Shown in pieces: positions 34,714 to 43,505 of a DNA stretch of 64,000 bases. The position numbers and the translations under genes were made by a program. The notes below the pieces were generated by a model. It searched no databases and was not told the origin of the DNA. It worked only from the letters and a program-made list of their open reading frames with translations. Every line of letters begins with the position of its first letter. The stretch's first letter is position 1. Origin of the DNA: Paenibacillus faecalis (GTDB lineage: Bacteria > Bacillota > Bacilli > Paenibacillales > Paenibacillaceae); contig NZ_LT985747.1 in the NCBI RefSeq assembly GCF_900289175.1, positions 987,745-1,051,744 of the forward strand, given 5' to 3'.

Positions 34714-34752
34714 AAAAAAGTGCCCCAGGTCAGCAGACCTTTGGGACACATT
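34714..34752 (-). terminator. Terminator after tcyP
   Basis: Minus strand GTCCCAAAGGTC pairs with GACCTGGGGCAC around TGCT and is followed by TTTTTTTTC. Confidence 0.88.
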
Positions 34753-34768
34753 CAAAGTTTAATTTCGT

Positions 34769-36163
34769 TTATGTCGGCATCACATCAATATCTTGATTCT
34801 GATCCTTATAAACGTCAGTATTCACTTCTTTCATCACTTTCCCCGTAACCAACCCTGCCGTTATAGAACCGTTGACATTAAGCGCGGTTCGCCCCATATC
34901 AATCAGCGGTTCAACCGAAATCAGAAGCCCTGCCAAAGCTACAGGCAGATTCATCGTGGACAGCACAATCAAAGATGCAAATGTTGCTCCCCCACCTACT
35001 CCGGCAACGCCGAACGAGCCGATCATCACCACAACGATAAGGGTCAGTATAAATGACCAGTCAAGCGGATTAATGTCTACGGTTGGCGCAATCATGACCG
35101 CCAGCATGGCAGGATAGATGCCCGCGCAACCGTTCTGCCCCATGGTAGCACCCAGGGAAGCTGACAGATTCGCGATCCCTTCCTGAACGCCCAGTTTCTT
35201 GTTCTGGGTCTGTACATTCAGCGGAATAGATGCTGCGCTCGAACGGGATGTGAAAGCAAAGGTTAGAACAGGCAGCGCCTTTTTGAGATATGTCAACGGG
35301 TTAAATCCGAAGACGGCTAATACAATCAAATGGATAATAAACATGACGATCAGAGCCACATAAGATGCCAGAACAAAATCAACGAGATCCAGAATAACCC
35401 GAAGATCCGTTCCTGCTATCGTCTTGGCCATCAATGCCAGAATCCCATACGGTGTCAGCCTTAGGACCAAGGTTACAATCCGCATCACTACTGCATAAAC
35501 TGCACGGACCATACCGCGGAACGTTTCCGCTTGCTCCGGATACTTCCGGTCGATCCCCAACACAGCAACGCCAATGAAAGCGGAGAAGATGACAACCGCT
35601 ATCGTGGACGATTTTCTCGCACCTGTCATATCAGCGAATGGATTTGAAGGAATAAATTCTAAAATTTGCTGCGGCAAGGTTTGGTCCTCCACCTCTCCCA
35701 GCCTTTCCTCTAACAGTGCGCCCTGCTCTTCTTCTGCCACACCGGCCTGAATATTCTCAGCCGACAGATCGAACGTCAGCGTCGTTACAATGCCGACAGA
35801 TGCAGCCACCCCTGTGGTTAAAATCAGAACAGCAATAATAAGTCCGCTCATTTTCCCCAGATTGCGCCCGCCCTTAAGATTCATGATGGCAGAGATAATC
35901 GATACCATGATCAGCGGTATGACCATCATTTGCAACAGACGGACATAGCCGTACCCTACCAGGTTAAACCACTGTGACGACTCTGCGATAACAGGTGAGT
36001 CAGCCGTAAATATGTACTGCAAAACTGCGCCAAAAAGCACACCGAGAGCGAGCCCGGCGAACACCCGCTTTGTAAAGGAATAATGTTTCTTTTGCATCCA
36101 ATACAATATACCCATAAGCAAAAGTAATACAAGGACATTCACTAATATCCATAGTGTATCCAT
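34769..36163 (-). CDS. tcyP: L-cystine symporter TcyP-like (dicarboxylate/amino acid:cation symporter family)
   Basis: A 464-residue membrane carrier of the SDF family. It has about eight helices, MMVIPLIMVSIISAIMNLKGG (about 80-100), the serine-rich hairpin FAFTSRSSAASIPLNVQTQNKKLGVQEG (about 305-332) and GVAGVGGGATFASLIVLSTMNLP (about 385-407). The long N-terminus and signatures match TcyP of Bacillus, a sodium- or proton-driven cystine importer. It stands alone with its own terminator. GGAGGCATCAAGCGCG precedes the ATG. Confidence 0.9.
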   Translation of the reverse strand: MDTLWILVNVLVLLLLMGILYWMQKKHYSFTKRVFAGLALGVLFGAVLQYIFTADSPVIAESSQWFNLVGYGYVRLLQMMVIPLIMVSIISAIMNLKGGRNLGKMSGLIIAVLILTTGVAASVGIVTTLTFDLSAENIQAGVAEEEQGALLEERLGEVEDQTLPQQILEFIPSNPFADMTGARKSSTIAVVIFSAFIGVAVLGIDRKYPEQAETFRGMVRAVYAVVMRIVTLVLRLTPYGILALMAKTIAGTDLRVILDLVDFVLASYVALIVMFIIHLIVLAVFGFNPLTYLKKALPVLTFAFTSRSSAASIPLNVQTQNKKLGVQEGIANLSASLGATMGQNGCAGIYPAMLAVMIAPTVDINPLDWSFILTLIVVVMIGSFGVAGVGGGATFASLIVLSTMNLPVALAGLLISVEPLIDMGRTALNVNGSITAGLVTGKVMKEVNTDVYKDQNQDIDVMPT

Positions 36164-36293
36164 CGCGCTTGATGCCTCCTTTTCTTAATATGTAATACTA
36201 CGTATTCATTTCCAAATACGAATGTACTTTAAACATTACCCTTTCAAATCCGATTCAACATCCATTTTAACAAAAGTTATGCATAATACATAT

Positions 36294-36321
36294 AAAAAAG
36301 ACGGCAGATCTCCGTCTTTTC
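36294..36321 (-). terminator. Terminator of the btuFCD operon
   Basis: AAAAGACGG and CCGTCTTTT arms (minus strand) around AGATCTG, followed by TTTTATATG; located 43 bases after the last operon gene. Confidence 0.85.
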
Positions 36322-36363
36322 ATAGTAAATATTTTTCGTTTTTCCAGGTGCGATTCATCCAAT

Positions 36364-37146
36364 TCAGGATGGAGCATTGGCTGTAAGGAGGACCTGCGGA
36401 GCCCCGTTTTCGGGATGGCTGACAACAGATGGATTCACCCGGAAAACCTCCCGGATAAAGTCTTCCGTTAGTATGTCGGCCGGAGCTCCTTCTCCCGCAA
36501 TCTTCCCATCCTGAAGCACCAACAGCCGGTCACAGAACTGAGCCGCCAAATTCAAATCATGAAGCACGCTAACTACCGTTATACCGGTATCTTGACGCCA
36601 TTTCGCAACCAAGTTCATAAATTGCAGCTGGTAATGGATATCCAGATACGTTGTCGGCTCATCAAGCAAAAGCAGCTCCGGTTCCTGAGCCATGACTTTA
36701 CCAAGAGCAGCACGCTGGCGCTGTCCCCCGCTCAGCTGATCAAGCCGCCTCGATTCAAAGTCCTTCAGCTCCAGCTTATGGACGATATCATCAAGAAACG
36801 GCCCGAAGTCCTTTTTCTCCCGTCCAAGCCAGTCTTGAAACGGATAACGGCCCATTTCGAGCACCTCGCGTACCGTGAAATCAGTCGGGGCAAGTCCATC
36901 CTGTTGCAGCACTGCAATAGAGCGGGCAAGCTCCTTTCTGCCGTAGCTTGATATAGCTTTCCCGCGAAACTGCAGCTGCCCGGACGATGGCTTCTCCACT
37001 CCTGACACCAGATGAAGCAGTGTAGATTTTCCGCTTCCGTTCGGGCCGATGACACCCCACCACTGCCCGGCGCTTACATTCCAGTCGATACCGGTTACCG
37101 CATTCACCCGATCATAGCGTTTGCTTACGTTGTGAAGTGTTATCAT
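36364..37146 (-). CDS. btuD: Vitamin B12 ABC importer, ATP-binding protein
   Basis: A 260-residue ATPase with Walker A GVIGPNGSGKSTLLH (about 31), Q-loop in VLQQDGLAP, signature LSGGQRQRAALGK (about 135) and Walker B LLLLDEPTTYLD (about 157). FepC/BtuD group. The true start is ATG 37146 behind GGGAGGG; the open frame upstream overlaps btuC. ATGA overlap with the btuC stop shows translational coupling. The riboswitch upstream of the operon indicates cobalamin as the substrate rather than a siderophore. Confidence 0.92.
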   Translation of the reverse strand: MITLHNVSKRYDRVNAVTGIDWNVSAGQWWGVIGPNGSGKSTLLHLVSGVEKPSSGQLQFRGKAISSYGRKELARSIAVLQQDGLAPTDFTVREVLEMGRYPFQDWLGREKKDFGPFLDDIVHKLELKDFESRRLDQLSGGQRQRAALGKVMAQEPELLLLDEPTTYLDIHYQLQFMNLVAKWRQDTGITVVSVLHDLNLAAQFCDRLLVLQDGKIAGEGAPADILTEDFIREVFRVNPSVVSHPENGAPQVLLTANAPS

Positions 37147-38189
37147 CGGCTTCCCTCCCTGCGCTGCTTTTTGTTTCGGTACAGCAAATAAGCAAAGAAC
37201 GGGGCGCCCACAAACGCTGTCACAACACCGATCGGAATCTCGGAGGGTGACAACAAGGTTCGAGCAGCCGTATCGGACCAAACCATGAAGATCGCTCCGC
37301 CTAATGCCGATAATGGAATGATAATCCGGTAGTCCGAGCCGGTAATCAGTCGGATCATATGAGGAACGACCAATCCCACAAAGCCGATCACGCCAGACAC
37401 CGAAACAGCAGCCGCGGTTAGAAGAGTAGCAACCAATAGCACGCTGGTCTTCAGCCGATCTACATGAAGTCCCATATGTGCCGCTTGACGCTCACCAAGT
37501 GACAACAAATTAAGGGTACGCGCCCGGCTCCATAAATATAAAAGTCCGGCAATAAAATAAGGCAAAAGAACGGCTACATAAGACCATCCTCTCATGCTTA
37601 AGCTTCCCATCGTCCAAAACAGAATATCGGTCAGCGTATCCCGTGACATAACCGTCAGGAAAGAAACGACCGCTCCTAAAAAAGACTGCATCACCACCCC
37701 TGACAGAATCAAGGAGTGAATCGGTATTTTTCCATGATCCCGCGCAAGAAGCAGTACGACCCAGAGCGTCGCAGCTCCGGTGGTAAAAGCAACGATCGGC
37801 AGCGTCCATTCGCCTGCAAATGAATACTGCAATCCATAAAAAATCAAAATTGCTGCACCCAAAGATGAACCAGAGGATACTCCAAGGGTAAACGGATCGG
37901 CAAGCGGATTTCTAAGAACCCCTTGAAAAGCCGCACCTGCCACCGCAAAGGATGCGCCTACCAGCATGCCTAGCAATATTCGGGGAAGACGCACCTGCAT
38001 AATGATCTGCTCGGAAGAAACCTCCCAATCGGCAGTGATCAGGTCGCCTACCCAGGGCAATCGATGAAGCAGCATAGCTCCAATATCCTTGACAGGTAAA
38101 TGAACGGAGCCGATGCCAAGACTGACGACCAGCGTCAGCAATAAGATGAGTATTCCCGCCGTTCCATAACCTGCAAGCTTTTTACTCAT
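37143..38189 (-). CDS. btuC: Vitamin B12 ABC importer, permease
   Basis: A 348-residue permease of the FecCD/BtuC family with about ten helices. Diagnostic segments are VRLPRILLGMLVGASFAVAGAAFQGVLRNPLADPFTLGVSSGSSLGA (about 67-113) and VSGVIGFVGLVVPHMIRLITGSDYR (about 263-287). It overlaps btuF by ATGA and btuD by ATGA, giving a tightly coupled operon. Confidence 0.93.
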   Translation of the reverse strand: MSKKLAGYGTAGILILLLTLVVSLGIGSVHLPVKDIGAMLLHRLPWVGDLITADWEVSSEQIIMQVRLPRILLGMLVGASFAVAGAAFQGVLRNPLADPFTLGVSSGSSLGAAILIFYGLQYSFAGEWTLPIVAFTTGAATLWVVLLLARDHGKIPIHSLILSGVVMQSFLGAVVSFLTVMSRDTLTDILFWTMGSLSMRGWSYVAVLLPYFIAGLLYLWSRARTLNLLSLGERQAAHMGLHVDRLKTSVLLVATLLTAAAVSVSGVIGFVGLVVPHMIRLITGSDYRIIIPLSALGGAIFMVWSDTAARTLLSPSEIPIGVVTAFVGAPFFAYLLYRNKKQRREGSR

Positions 38190-39187
38190 GGAGTCATCAA
38201 TTCCGGATAAACCGCCTTGGCTACTTCAATCAATCCTTGCGTTACACGAGGTCCCGGCCGGCTGATCAAGTTGTCATCTACTTTCACAATCTTGTCGTTT
38301 TTCACCGCTTCGATCTGATCCCAGCCGCTGCGCTCTTTAATAATTTGATCCAACGTTTTTTGAGATTCATCTACAACATTTCCAGAATACAAAATCACAT
38401 CCGGGTTTGCAGCGATGATGTTCTCTTCACTGATCTCGAACCAGCCTTCTTTGTCCGCAGCCACGTTGACTGCATTGCTCATATTCAGCATTTCATCCAA
38501 ATACGTACCTTTACCTACGGTCCAACCTGGTGAAAACTCTACATATACTTTTTTCTTTTCCTCATCTTTTACGGATTTGACCGCTTCCTTCACCAGGTCA
38601 ATATCCTTCTGCATTTGATCAACAATGCCTTGAGCTTCAGCCTGACGATCCGTAATTTCTCCAACAACCTTGATGCTGTCCATCACTTCAGAAATCGTCT
38701 TCGGATCAATCACGAAAAGTTTGATATCAAGGTCACGCAGCTTCTGTACGTTCTGTTCATTCATCGCCGCTGTGAATACAACATCTGCCTCTGAAGCAAC
38801 GATCGCCTCAACATCCATTTCATATCCGCCCATCTTCGGTTTGGACTTGGCTGCCTCCGGATAGTCGTCTACTTCAGATACCCCCACAATTTCTTCATCC
38901 AGGCCAAGTGCGAACAGCTTTTCCGTTTCAGAAGGAGACAATGAGACAATTTTTTCCGGAGCTTTATCAAATGTCATCTCCTCGCCGGTAGCATCCGTTA
39001 ACGTTAACGGATATACGGTTTTGGCAGAATCATCAGCAGGTGCTTCCGCTTTCTCCTCTTGTTCAGCCGCCGGAGCCGGTTCAGGTGTCGCCTCTTTGGC
39101 CGCTTCTTCTCCCCCGCAAGAAGTCAACGCCAGCACAAGCATGAGTGCAGCCAGCATCAGAGACCAAGACTTCCATATTTTCTTCAT
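38186..39187 (-). CDS. btuF: Vitamin B12 substrate-binding lipoprotein
   Basis: A 333-residue lipoprotein with lipobox LALTSC near residue 24, an Ala/Glu/Pro-rich linker, then the helical-backbone binding domain (PF01497-like: KIVSLSPSETEKLFALGLDEEIVGVSEVDDYPEAA). ATG 39187 has AAGGAGAG upstream; the 20 codons before it are leader sequence. First gene of the operon, about 130 bases after the riboswitch terminator. Confidence 0.92.
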   Translation of the reverse strand: MKKIWKSWSLMLAALMLVLALTSCGGEEAAKEATPEPAPAAEQEEKAEAPADDSAKTVYPLTLTDATGEEMTFDKAPEKIVSLSPSETEKLFALGLDEEIVGVSEVDDYPEAAKSKPKMGGYEMDVEAIVASEADVVFTAAMNEQNVQKLRDLDIKLFVIDPKTISEVMDSIKVVGEITDRQAEAQGIVDQMQKDIDLVKEAVKSVKDEEKKKVYVEFSPGWTVGKGTYLDEMLNMSNAVNVAADKEGWFEISEENIIAANPDVILYSGNVVDESQKTLDQIIKERSGWDQIEAVKNDKIVKVDDNLISRPGPRVTQGLIEVAKAVYPELMTP

Positions 39188-39317
39188 CGATTCTCTCTCC
39201 TTAATAAACCCCTTTTTTAAGAATACTAGCTTGTCTGAAGTACTCAATAATCCTGATTACTGACGAAGTAATCTGCTTCACAAAACAAGGCTGATCGTCC
39301 TTTTCATAGAACAATAT

Positions 39318-39356
39318 TAAAAAGCCCCTGATCTCTTCGCATAAGAATCAGGAGCT
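39318..39356 (-). terminator. Expression-platform terminator of the cobalamin riboswitch
   Basis: Minus strand AGCTCCTGAT pairs with ATCAGGGGCT and is followed by TTTTTAAT. It lies between the aptamer and btuF, so B12 binding is expected to end transcription here. Confidence 0.85.
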
Positions 39357-39469
39357 ACGTTTCGGTAGTAATGAACCTTTATTCATCGAATAAGGGGAAG
39401 GAGTGCTGTATAAAGCAGCTTACCCTTAGCAGGTTCGCCAAACGTAATCCTCTCCTCGAAGGACCGTCA

Positions 39470-39668
39470 GTCAGTTACGCGGGCAGGTCTCCTGACTTAC
39501 AGGTTAAATGATACTTCCGCCTTCCCAGCCTGAATAGCAGGCCAGTGGCTAGAATGGAAGTCTCCCTGTTTCACAGTGGCGGGACCGCGCCGGATTTGCA
39601 CCGGCTTCCCTTTTAACCCGGGAACAGCATATCATTCACTGCTTTCCCAGGACCTCGCGGGTTATTGA
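39470..39668 (-). ncRNA. Cobalamin riboswitch aptamer
   Basis: On the minus strand the aptamer contains GGAAGCCGGTGCAAATCCGG, then GCGGTCCCGCCACTGTGA and, near the 3' side, the B12 box AGTCAGGAGACCTGCC (complement of 39481-39497). These are the conserved cores of the AdoCbl riboswitch. It precedes btuFCD, confirming cobalamin import. Boundaries are approximate. Confidence 0.95.
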
Positions 39669-39703
39669 ATATTCTATTTGACAAGCTTGCCTCTCTGTTG
39701 ACG

Positions 39704-39732
39704 ATTATATGAGATTTCCTCTCAGGTTACAA
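39704..39732 (-). promoter_or_regulatory. Promoter of the riboswitch-btuFCD transcript
   Basis: TTGTAA (39732-39727) and a perfect TATAAT (39709-39704) with 17 bases between them, about 40 bases before the aptamer. Confidence 0.78.
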
Positions 39733-39762
39733 CCTATTTTCATAGACTGCCCTGCCCCTTGG

Positions 39763-40920
39763 CTACCTTAACAGCGGCTGAAGAGCATTGTACTGCTGCA
39801 TAATTTCGTTCATGACGGGGTGCGCTGCCGGAAACCCGGTATATTTGATAGCCGTCTCCAAGACGCCAGACTCGCGGACCGAGCTCAGCAGCTCGATGCT
39901 TTCCGGATCACCCGGTTCGTTAAATAGAAGTGCAGTCGCTATCGACTTGGCCAAAGCCGTGTAAGAAAGATTCAGCTCACAGGCCTGCACGGCGGGCAAG
40001 ACCAAACGTTCGCCTGGTGAAATTTTACGGATCGGCGAGCGGCCGACGCGAGATACCTCATCGGCCAGTGACGGGTTACGAAGGCGTCCGAGAATCGTTT
40101 GAATATACTCCTGATGTTCTTTCCAATCAAAGCCGTGCTTGCTTACTAGCAGTGCTCCGGTCTCTTCCAGCACAGCAGCCACATGCTCTGCGACATCGCT
40201 GTCGTTTATGGCCTCTTGGATCGTATCGAAGCCTTTCAGAAATCCCATGTAGGCCGCCGAGCAGTGCCCGGTATTCACCGTAAACAGCTTCCGCTCAATA
40301 TAAGGCTCTAGATGCTCTACATAATTCACGCCTTCCACGGGCACATAATCGTCAAACATCTGTGAACGGTCCACAGCCCACTCATAGAAAGGCTCCACGA
40401 CCACCTTTAACGGGTCCTCATGCTGCTGTAACGGCACGATCCGGTCCACAGCGGCATCCGGAAAGGCCACGCATTGTTCCGCGAGAAGGCGGGTATCCTT
40501 CTCAATCTGGTCATACACATGCCCTTTGAGGCGGGTGCTGCCTCCGATGGCATTTTCGCAGGCGATCACATGAAGCTTGGAGCCGCCTGCTTTCAGCCGC
40601 ATGGACAATCCCTCCGCAATCGTGCCTGCAATATGTTTCAATATATCCACTCCGACGGCAGTCGTTACGAGATCCGCCCCCGCCACTGCCCGGGCAGCAG
40701 CGGCGGGGTCTGTCGCACTGTTGATGGCTGAGACGCCCCTGACCGTGAAGGTCTCCCCACTTTTACTGGCCACCTCAACCGGATACTCTCCGCGCGCCTG
40801 AAGAGCGGCTACCACATCTTGGTTTACATCGATGAAACAAACCTCATACCCTGCCTTCGAGAGCATCAGCCCGATAAAGCCGCGTCCGATGTTCCCCGCA
40901 CCGAAATGAACCGCCTTCAT
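39763..40920 (-). CDS. mtlD: Mannitol-1-phosphate 5-dehydrogenase
   Basis: Oxidises mannitol-1-phosphate to fructose-6-phosphate with NAD+. A 385-residue long-chain dehydrogenase with the Rossmann motif FGAGNIGRGFIGLML at the N-terminus and the signature KLFTVNTGHCSAAYMG (about 212-227). Last gene of the mannitol operon; its ATG overlaps the mtlF stop by 4 bases (ATGA). Confidence 0.96.
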   Translation of the reverse strand: MKAVHFGAGNIGRGFIGLMLSKAGYEVCFIDVNQDVVAALQARGEYPVEVASKSGETFTVRGVSAINSATDPAAAARAVAGADLVTTAVGVDILKHIAGTIAEGLSMRLKAGGSKLHVIACENAIGGSTRLKGHVYDQIEKDTRLLAEQCVAFPDAAVDRIVPLQQHEDPLKVVVEPFYEWAVDRSQMFDDYVPVEGVNYVEHLEPYIERKLFTVNTGHCSAAYMGFLKGFDTIQEAINDSDVAEHVAAVLEETGALLVSKHGFDWKEHQEYIQTILGRLRNPSLADEVSRVGRSPIRKISPGERLVLPAVQACELNLSYTALAKSIATALLFNEPGDPESIELLSSVRESGVLETAIKYTGFPAAHPVMNEIMQQYNALQPLLR

Positions 40921-41354
40921 GTCTGTAATCCTCCCTCGAATATAGCCAGTATTTCCTCTTCCGTCGATGCGTTCATGACACGCTCAATACTTTCGTCCTC
41001 TGTAAAGATCATCGCAACATTCGTCAATATTTCCATATGATCTCCACCTGCTGCAGCAATTCCGATGACTACAAATGCCGGCTCATCGCCTCCAAAGTCA
41101 ACCCCCTCCAGAAAGCGAACGATGGACAGGCCCGTGGAGAGCACCATGCTCTTTGCTTCCTTCGTTCCATGCGGTATCGCCAATCCGCCTCCCATATAAG
41201 TTGAAACCATTTCTTCCCGCTCCTGCATTTTCTCCACATAACCCTCCTCAACATGCCCCGCTTGAACAAGAAGGCTTCCCGCCAGTTTAATCGCTTCGGA
41301 CTTGTCGCTAGCTGTGCCGTTCAGGATGACTTTATCTTTAGACAGTATGTTCAT
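40917..41354 (-). CDS. mtlF: Mannitol PTS EIIA component
   Basis: A 145-residue phosphocarrier passing phosphate from HPr to the EIIB domain of MtlA. The phospho-histidine lies in GGGLAIPHGTKEAK (about 56-69). Separate EIIA is the Bacillus arrangement; E. coli fuses it to MtlA. AAGAGGAG precedes the ATG; mtlR is 25 bases upstream and mtlD overlaps at the end. Confidence 0.95.
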   Translation of the reverse strand: MNILSKDKVILNGTASDKSEAIKLAGSLLVQAGHVEEGYVEKMQEREEMVSTYMGGGLAIPHGTKEAKSMVLSTGLSIVRFLEGVDFGGDEPAFVVIGIAAAGGDHMEILTNVAMIFTEDESIERVMNASTEEEILAIFEGGLQT

Positions 41355-41379
41355 TTCGTTCTCCTCTTCCTTATATTGG

Positions 41380-43449
41380 TTAGTGAGTCATTGGTAAGTG
41401 AATATGAAAATAATGCTGTAGTTCTTCCGCCAAGTAAGACCGGATTTCTTCCTCTGCACCTCTGTCCATCAGATCGATCAGTTCCGTTCTCAGCAGCATG
41501 GCACTAATCTCGCTGAGCACCTCCAGACTTTCGCGAGGTAGCTCTTTGGGGGCCAGCATAAGCAAGATGGCAGAAGCTCGCGCTTCATCAGCAAGAGATA
41601 CAGCATTGCGAAGTCTGAATAAATGGAGTAACGGCTGGGGAATCAGCCGACTGCGTGTGTGAAACAATGCCAGCGATGTGTCGGGAATAAGCTGGCTGCC
41701 CATCCGCTCCCGCTCAAGCAGCCTGGCGATAATTGTCTCCGGATCGCTGACCCCTCCATTTCGACTGACAATGCCTATCATCTGTTTAAGAACCCCTTCC
41801 AGGCTGCCATCATTGTCCACATCGTTTACCTGAAATCTATCCAAGAGAGACACAATCTCATTCATCAAGGCAGCCCGAATGCGAAGCGACTCCATCGACG
41901 GGGCTGTCCTGGCTTCCGCCAATTCCCGCATCGTACTGTCTGCTTCTGAAGTTTTCGGGGTTAATATCGTATTCTGGATATATTTCAGCAGCTTCTCGAT
42001 ATCTTCGGAAGTCAGCAGCGGACTGAGCTTCACATATTGATCCTCTGCCAGAGGCAGATTAATTGTAGATATGATCAGATCGTAATCGGACGCGGAAAGA
42101 CGGGTTGCCTCATACCAGGACACATTGCCAAGCACTTCAATTTGCGGCACCTCCTTCGCCAGCCGTATGCCCAGCAGCCTTGAAGAGCTTAGTCCGCTGG
42201 AGCACACCAGAATCGCCCGGACATTTCGGCTCAACTGCTGAAGGCGTTCAATGGATGCCCCGAAATGCATGACCAAAAAGCCGATCTCCTCATCCGGAAC
42301 ATCAAGATCCCGGATAATCTCGTCTACGGATTCCCGAACCATCCGGAAAAGATCCTCATAATCCTTCCTGATTGCTCCAAGAAGTGGATTGCGGATTCGT
42401 GCCCCTTCCCTGATCCGCTTCATCGCAGCTCCCATATGCTCCAACAGCCCCTCACGGAGCGACCGGTCCTCTGGAAACGGCATGCCTGTAAGCTTCATCA
42501 AGCGTTCGATCAGCTTCCGCACATTTTCGGCCATTTCCATATCCGTAAGCACCAGCTCGGAATGAGCTGAAGCAGCAGCCGCCCTGTCGAACAGTGAAGT
42601 GACATACCGAATTTCATCCTCCGTAAACGAGATCTGAAGTTTCGCTTCAAGCCGGCCGGTAAACACCCTGATCTCCTCGCTTGCCGGATACCGGGCATGC
42701 ATACTGCCAGCCTTGATTCTAAGCCCCTGCCTGATTCGTTTCACCGTGACGGACAAATCTATCAGCAGATGGGTGTATGCGGCTTCGTTCAGCTCACTCG
42801 TCCTGGCCCAGTCCATATCCCATAATGTCTTCTCCACATCCAGCAAAACAGACTTGCTGATCATGGCCAGAAGACGGGCAACCACCGGATTGGTTTGATA
42901 AGTCTCGTTCTTGCCGACCAGATTCGAATAATCCAAATGTTCGATCGCTAACTGTCCGATCGCGTTCCGTTTATCGGCTTCTTCGCCTTCAATCTCCACG
43001 CCATACCCCCGACGCCGGATCAGCTCCAGATTGAAGCGCTTCACCCATAACTCCAGCTCATCCAAGTCGTTGCTGATGGTAGCTTCCGTCACTTTCAGAC
43101 TGTGTGCGAGGGCAAACAGTTTAACAGGCTCCTCCGCATCCAGCAGATCACAAAGAACGAATACCCCTCGCTCCTCACCCGAGAAATCCGAGGGCTTGTC
43201 GGACAGGAGCCGGTTCCGGAAAGTGGCTATTTCCTCATCATCCGCTCCCTCAATCCAAATCCCGGTTCCCGATTTTTTGTAAACATATAGTCCATAGGCA
43301 TCCAGCTTCTTCTCGATTTCTTCCATTTCACGGTGAATTGTCCGTACACTGACACCAACCTCGGCCGCAATTTCGGCAGCCGTCATGCCTTCCCTCCGGT
43401 CGAGCAATAACAGAACAATTTGACGCTGGCGGGCTGTAATTTGTCTCAT
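41380..43449 (-). CDS. mtlR: Mannitol operon transcriptional activator MtlR
   Basis: A 689-residue PTS-regulated activator. N-terminal helix-turn-helix domains (1-170, RQIVLLLLDRREGMTAAEIAAEVGVSVRTIHREM), two PRD domains (about 185-400), an EIIB-like domain with the cysteine in RAILVCSSGLSSSRLL (about 405-420) and a C-terminal EIIA-like domain (about 535-685, SLALFHTRSRLIPQP). Phosphorylation of these sites by HPr, MtlA and MtlF sets activity in the family. It sits inside the operon between mtlA and mtlF. AAAGGAGCC precedes the ATG. Confidence 0.93.
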   Translation of the reverse strand: MRQITARQRQIVLLLLDRREGMTAAEIAAEVGVSVRTIHREMEEIEKKLDAYGLYVYKKSGTGIWIEGADDEEIATFRNRLLSDKPSDFSGEERGVFVLCDLLDAEEPVKLFALAHSLKVTEATISNDLDELELWVKRFNLELIRRRGYGVEIEGEEADKRNAIGQLAIEHLDYSNLVGKNETYQTNPVVARLLAMISKSVLLDVEKTLWDMDWARTSELNEAAYTHLLIDLSVTVKRIRQGLRIKAGSMHARYPASEEIRVFTGRLEAKLQISFTEDEIRYVTSLFDRAAAASAHSELVLTDMEMAENVRKLIERLMKLTGMPFPEDRSLREGLLEHMGAAMKRIREGARIRNPLLGAIRKDYEDLFRMVRESVDEIIRDLDVPDEEIGFLVMHFGASIERLQQLSRNVRAILVCSSGLSSSRLLGIRLAKEVPQIEVLGNVSWYEATRLSASDYDLIISTINLPLAEDQYVKLSPLLTSEDIEKLLKYIQNTILTPKTSEADSTMRELAEARTAPSMESLRIRAALMNEIVSLLDRFQVNDVDNDGSLEGVLKQMIGIVSRNGGVSDPETIIARLLERERMGSQLIPDTSLALFHTRSRLIPQPLLHLFRLRNAVSLADEARASAILLMLAPKELPRESLEVLSEISAMLLRTELIDLMDRGAEEEIRSYLAEELQHYFHIHLPMTH

Positions 43450-43505
43450 GGCGGCTCCTTTCTTTAGAAATGACAGACCAAGCGTGTCTTGAAATTGCAG
43501 TGAAA

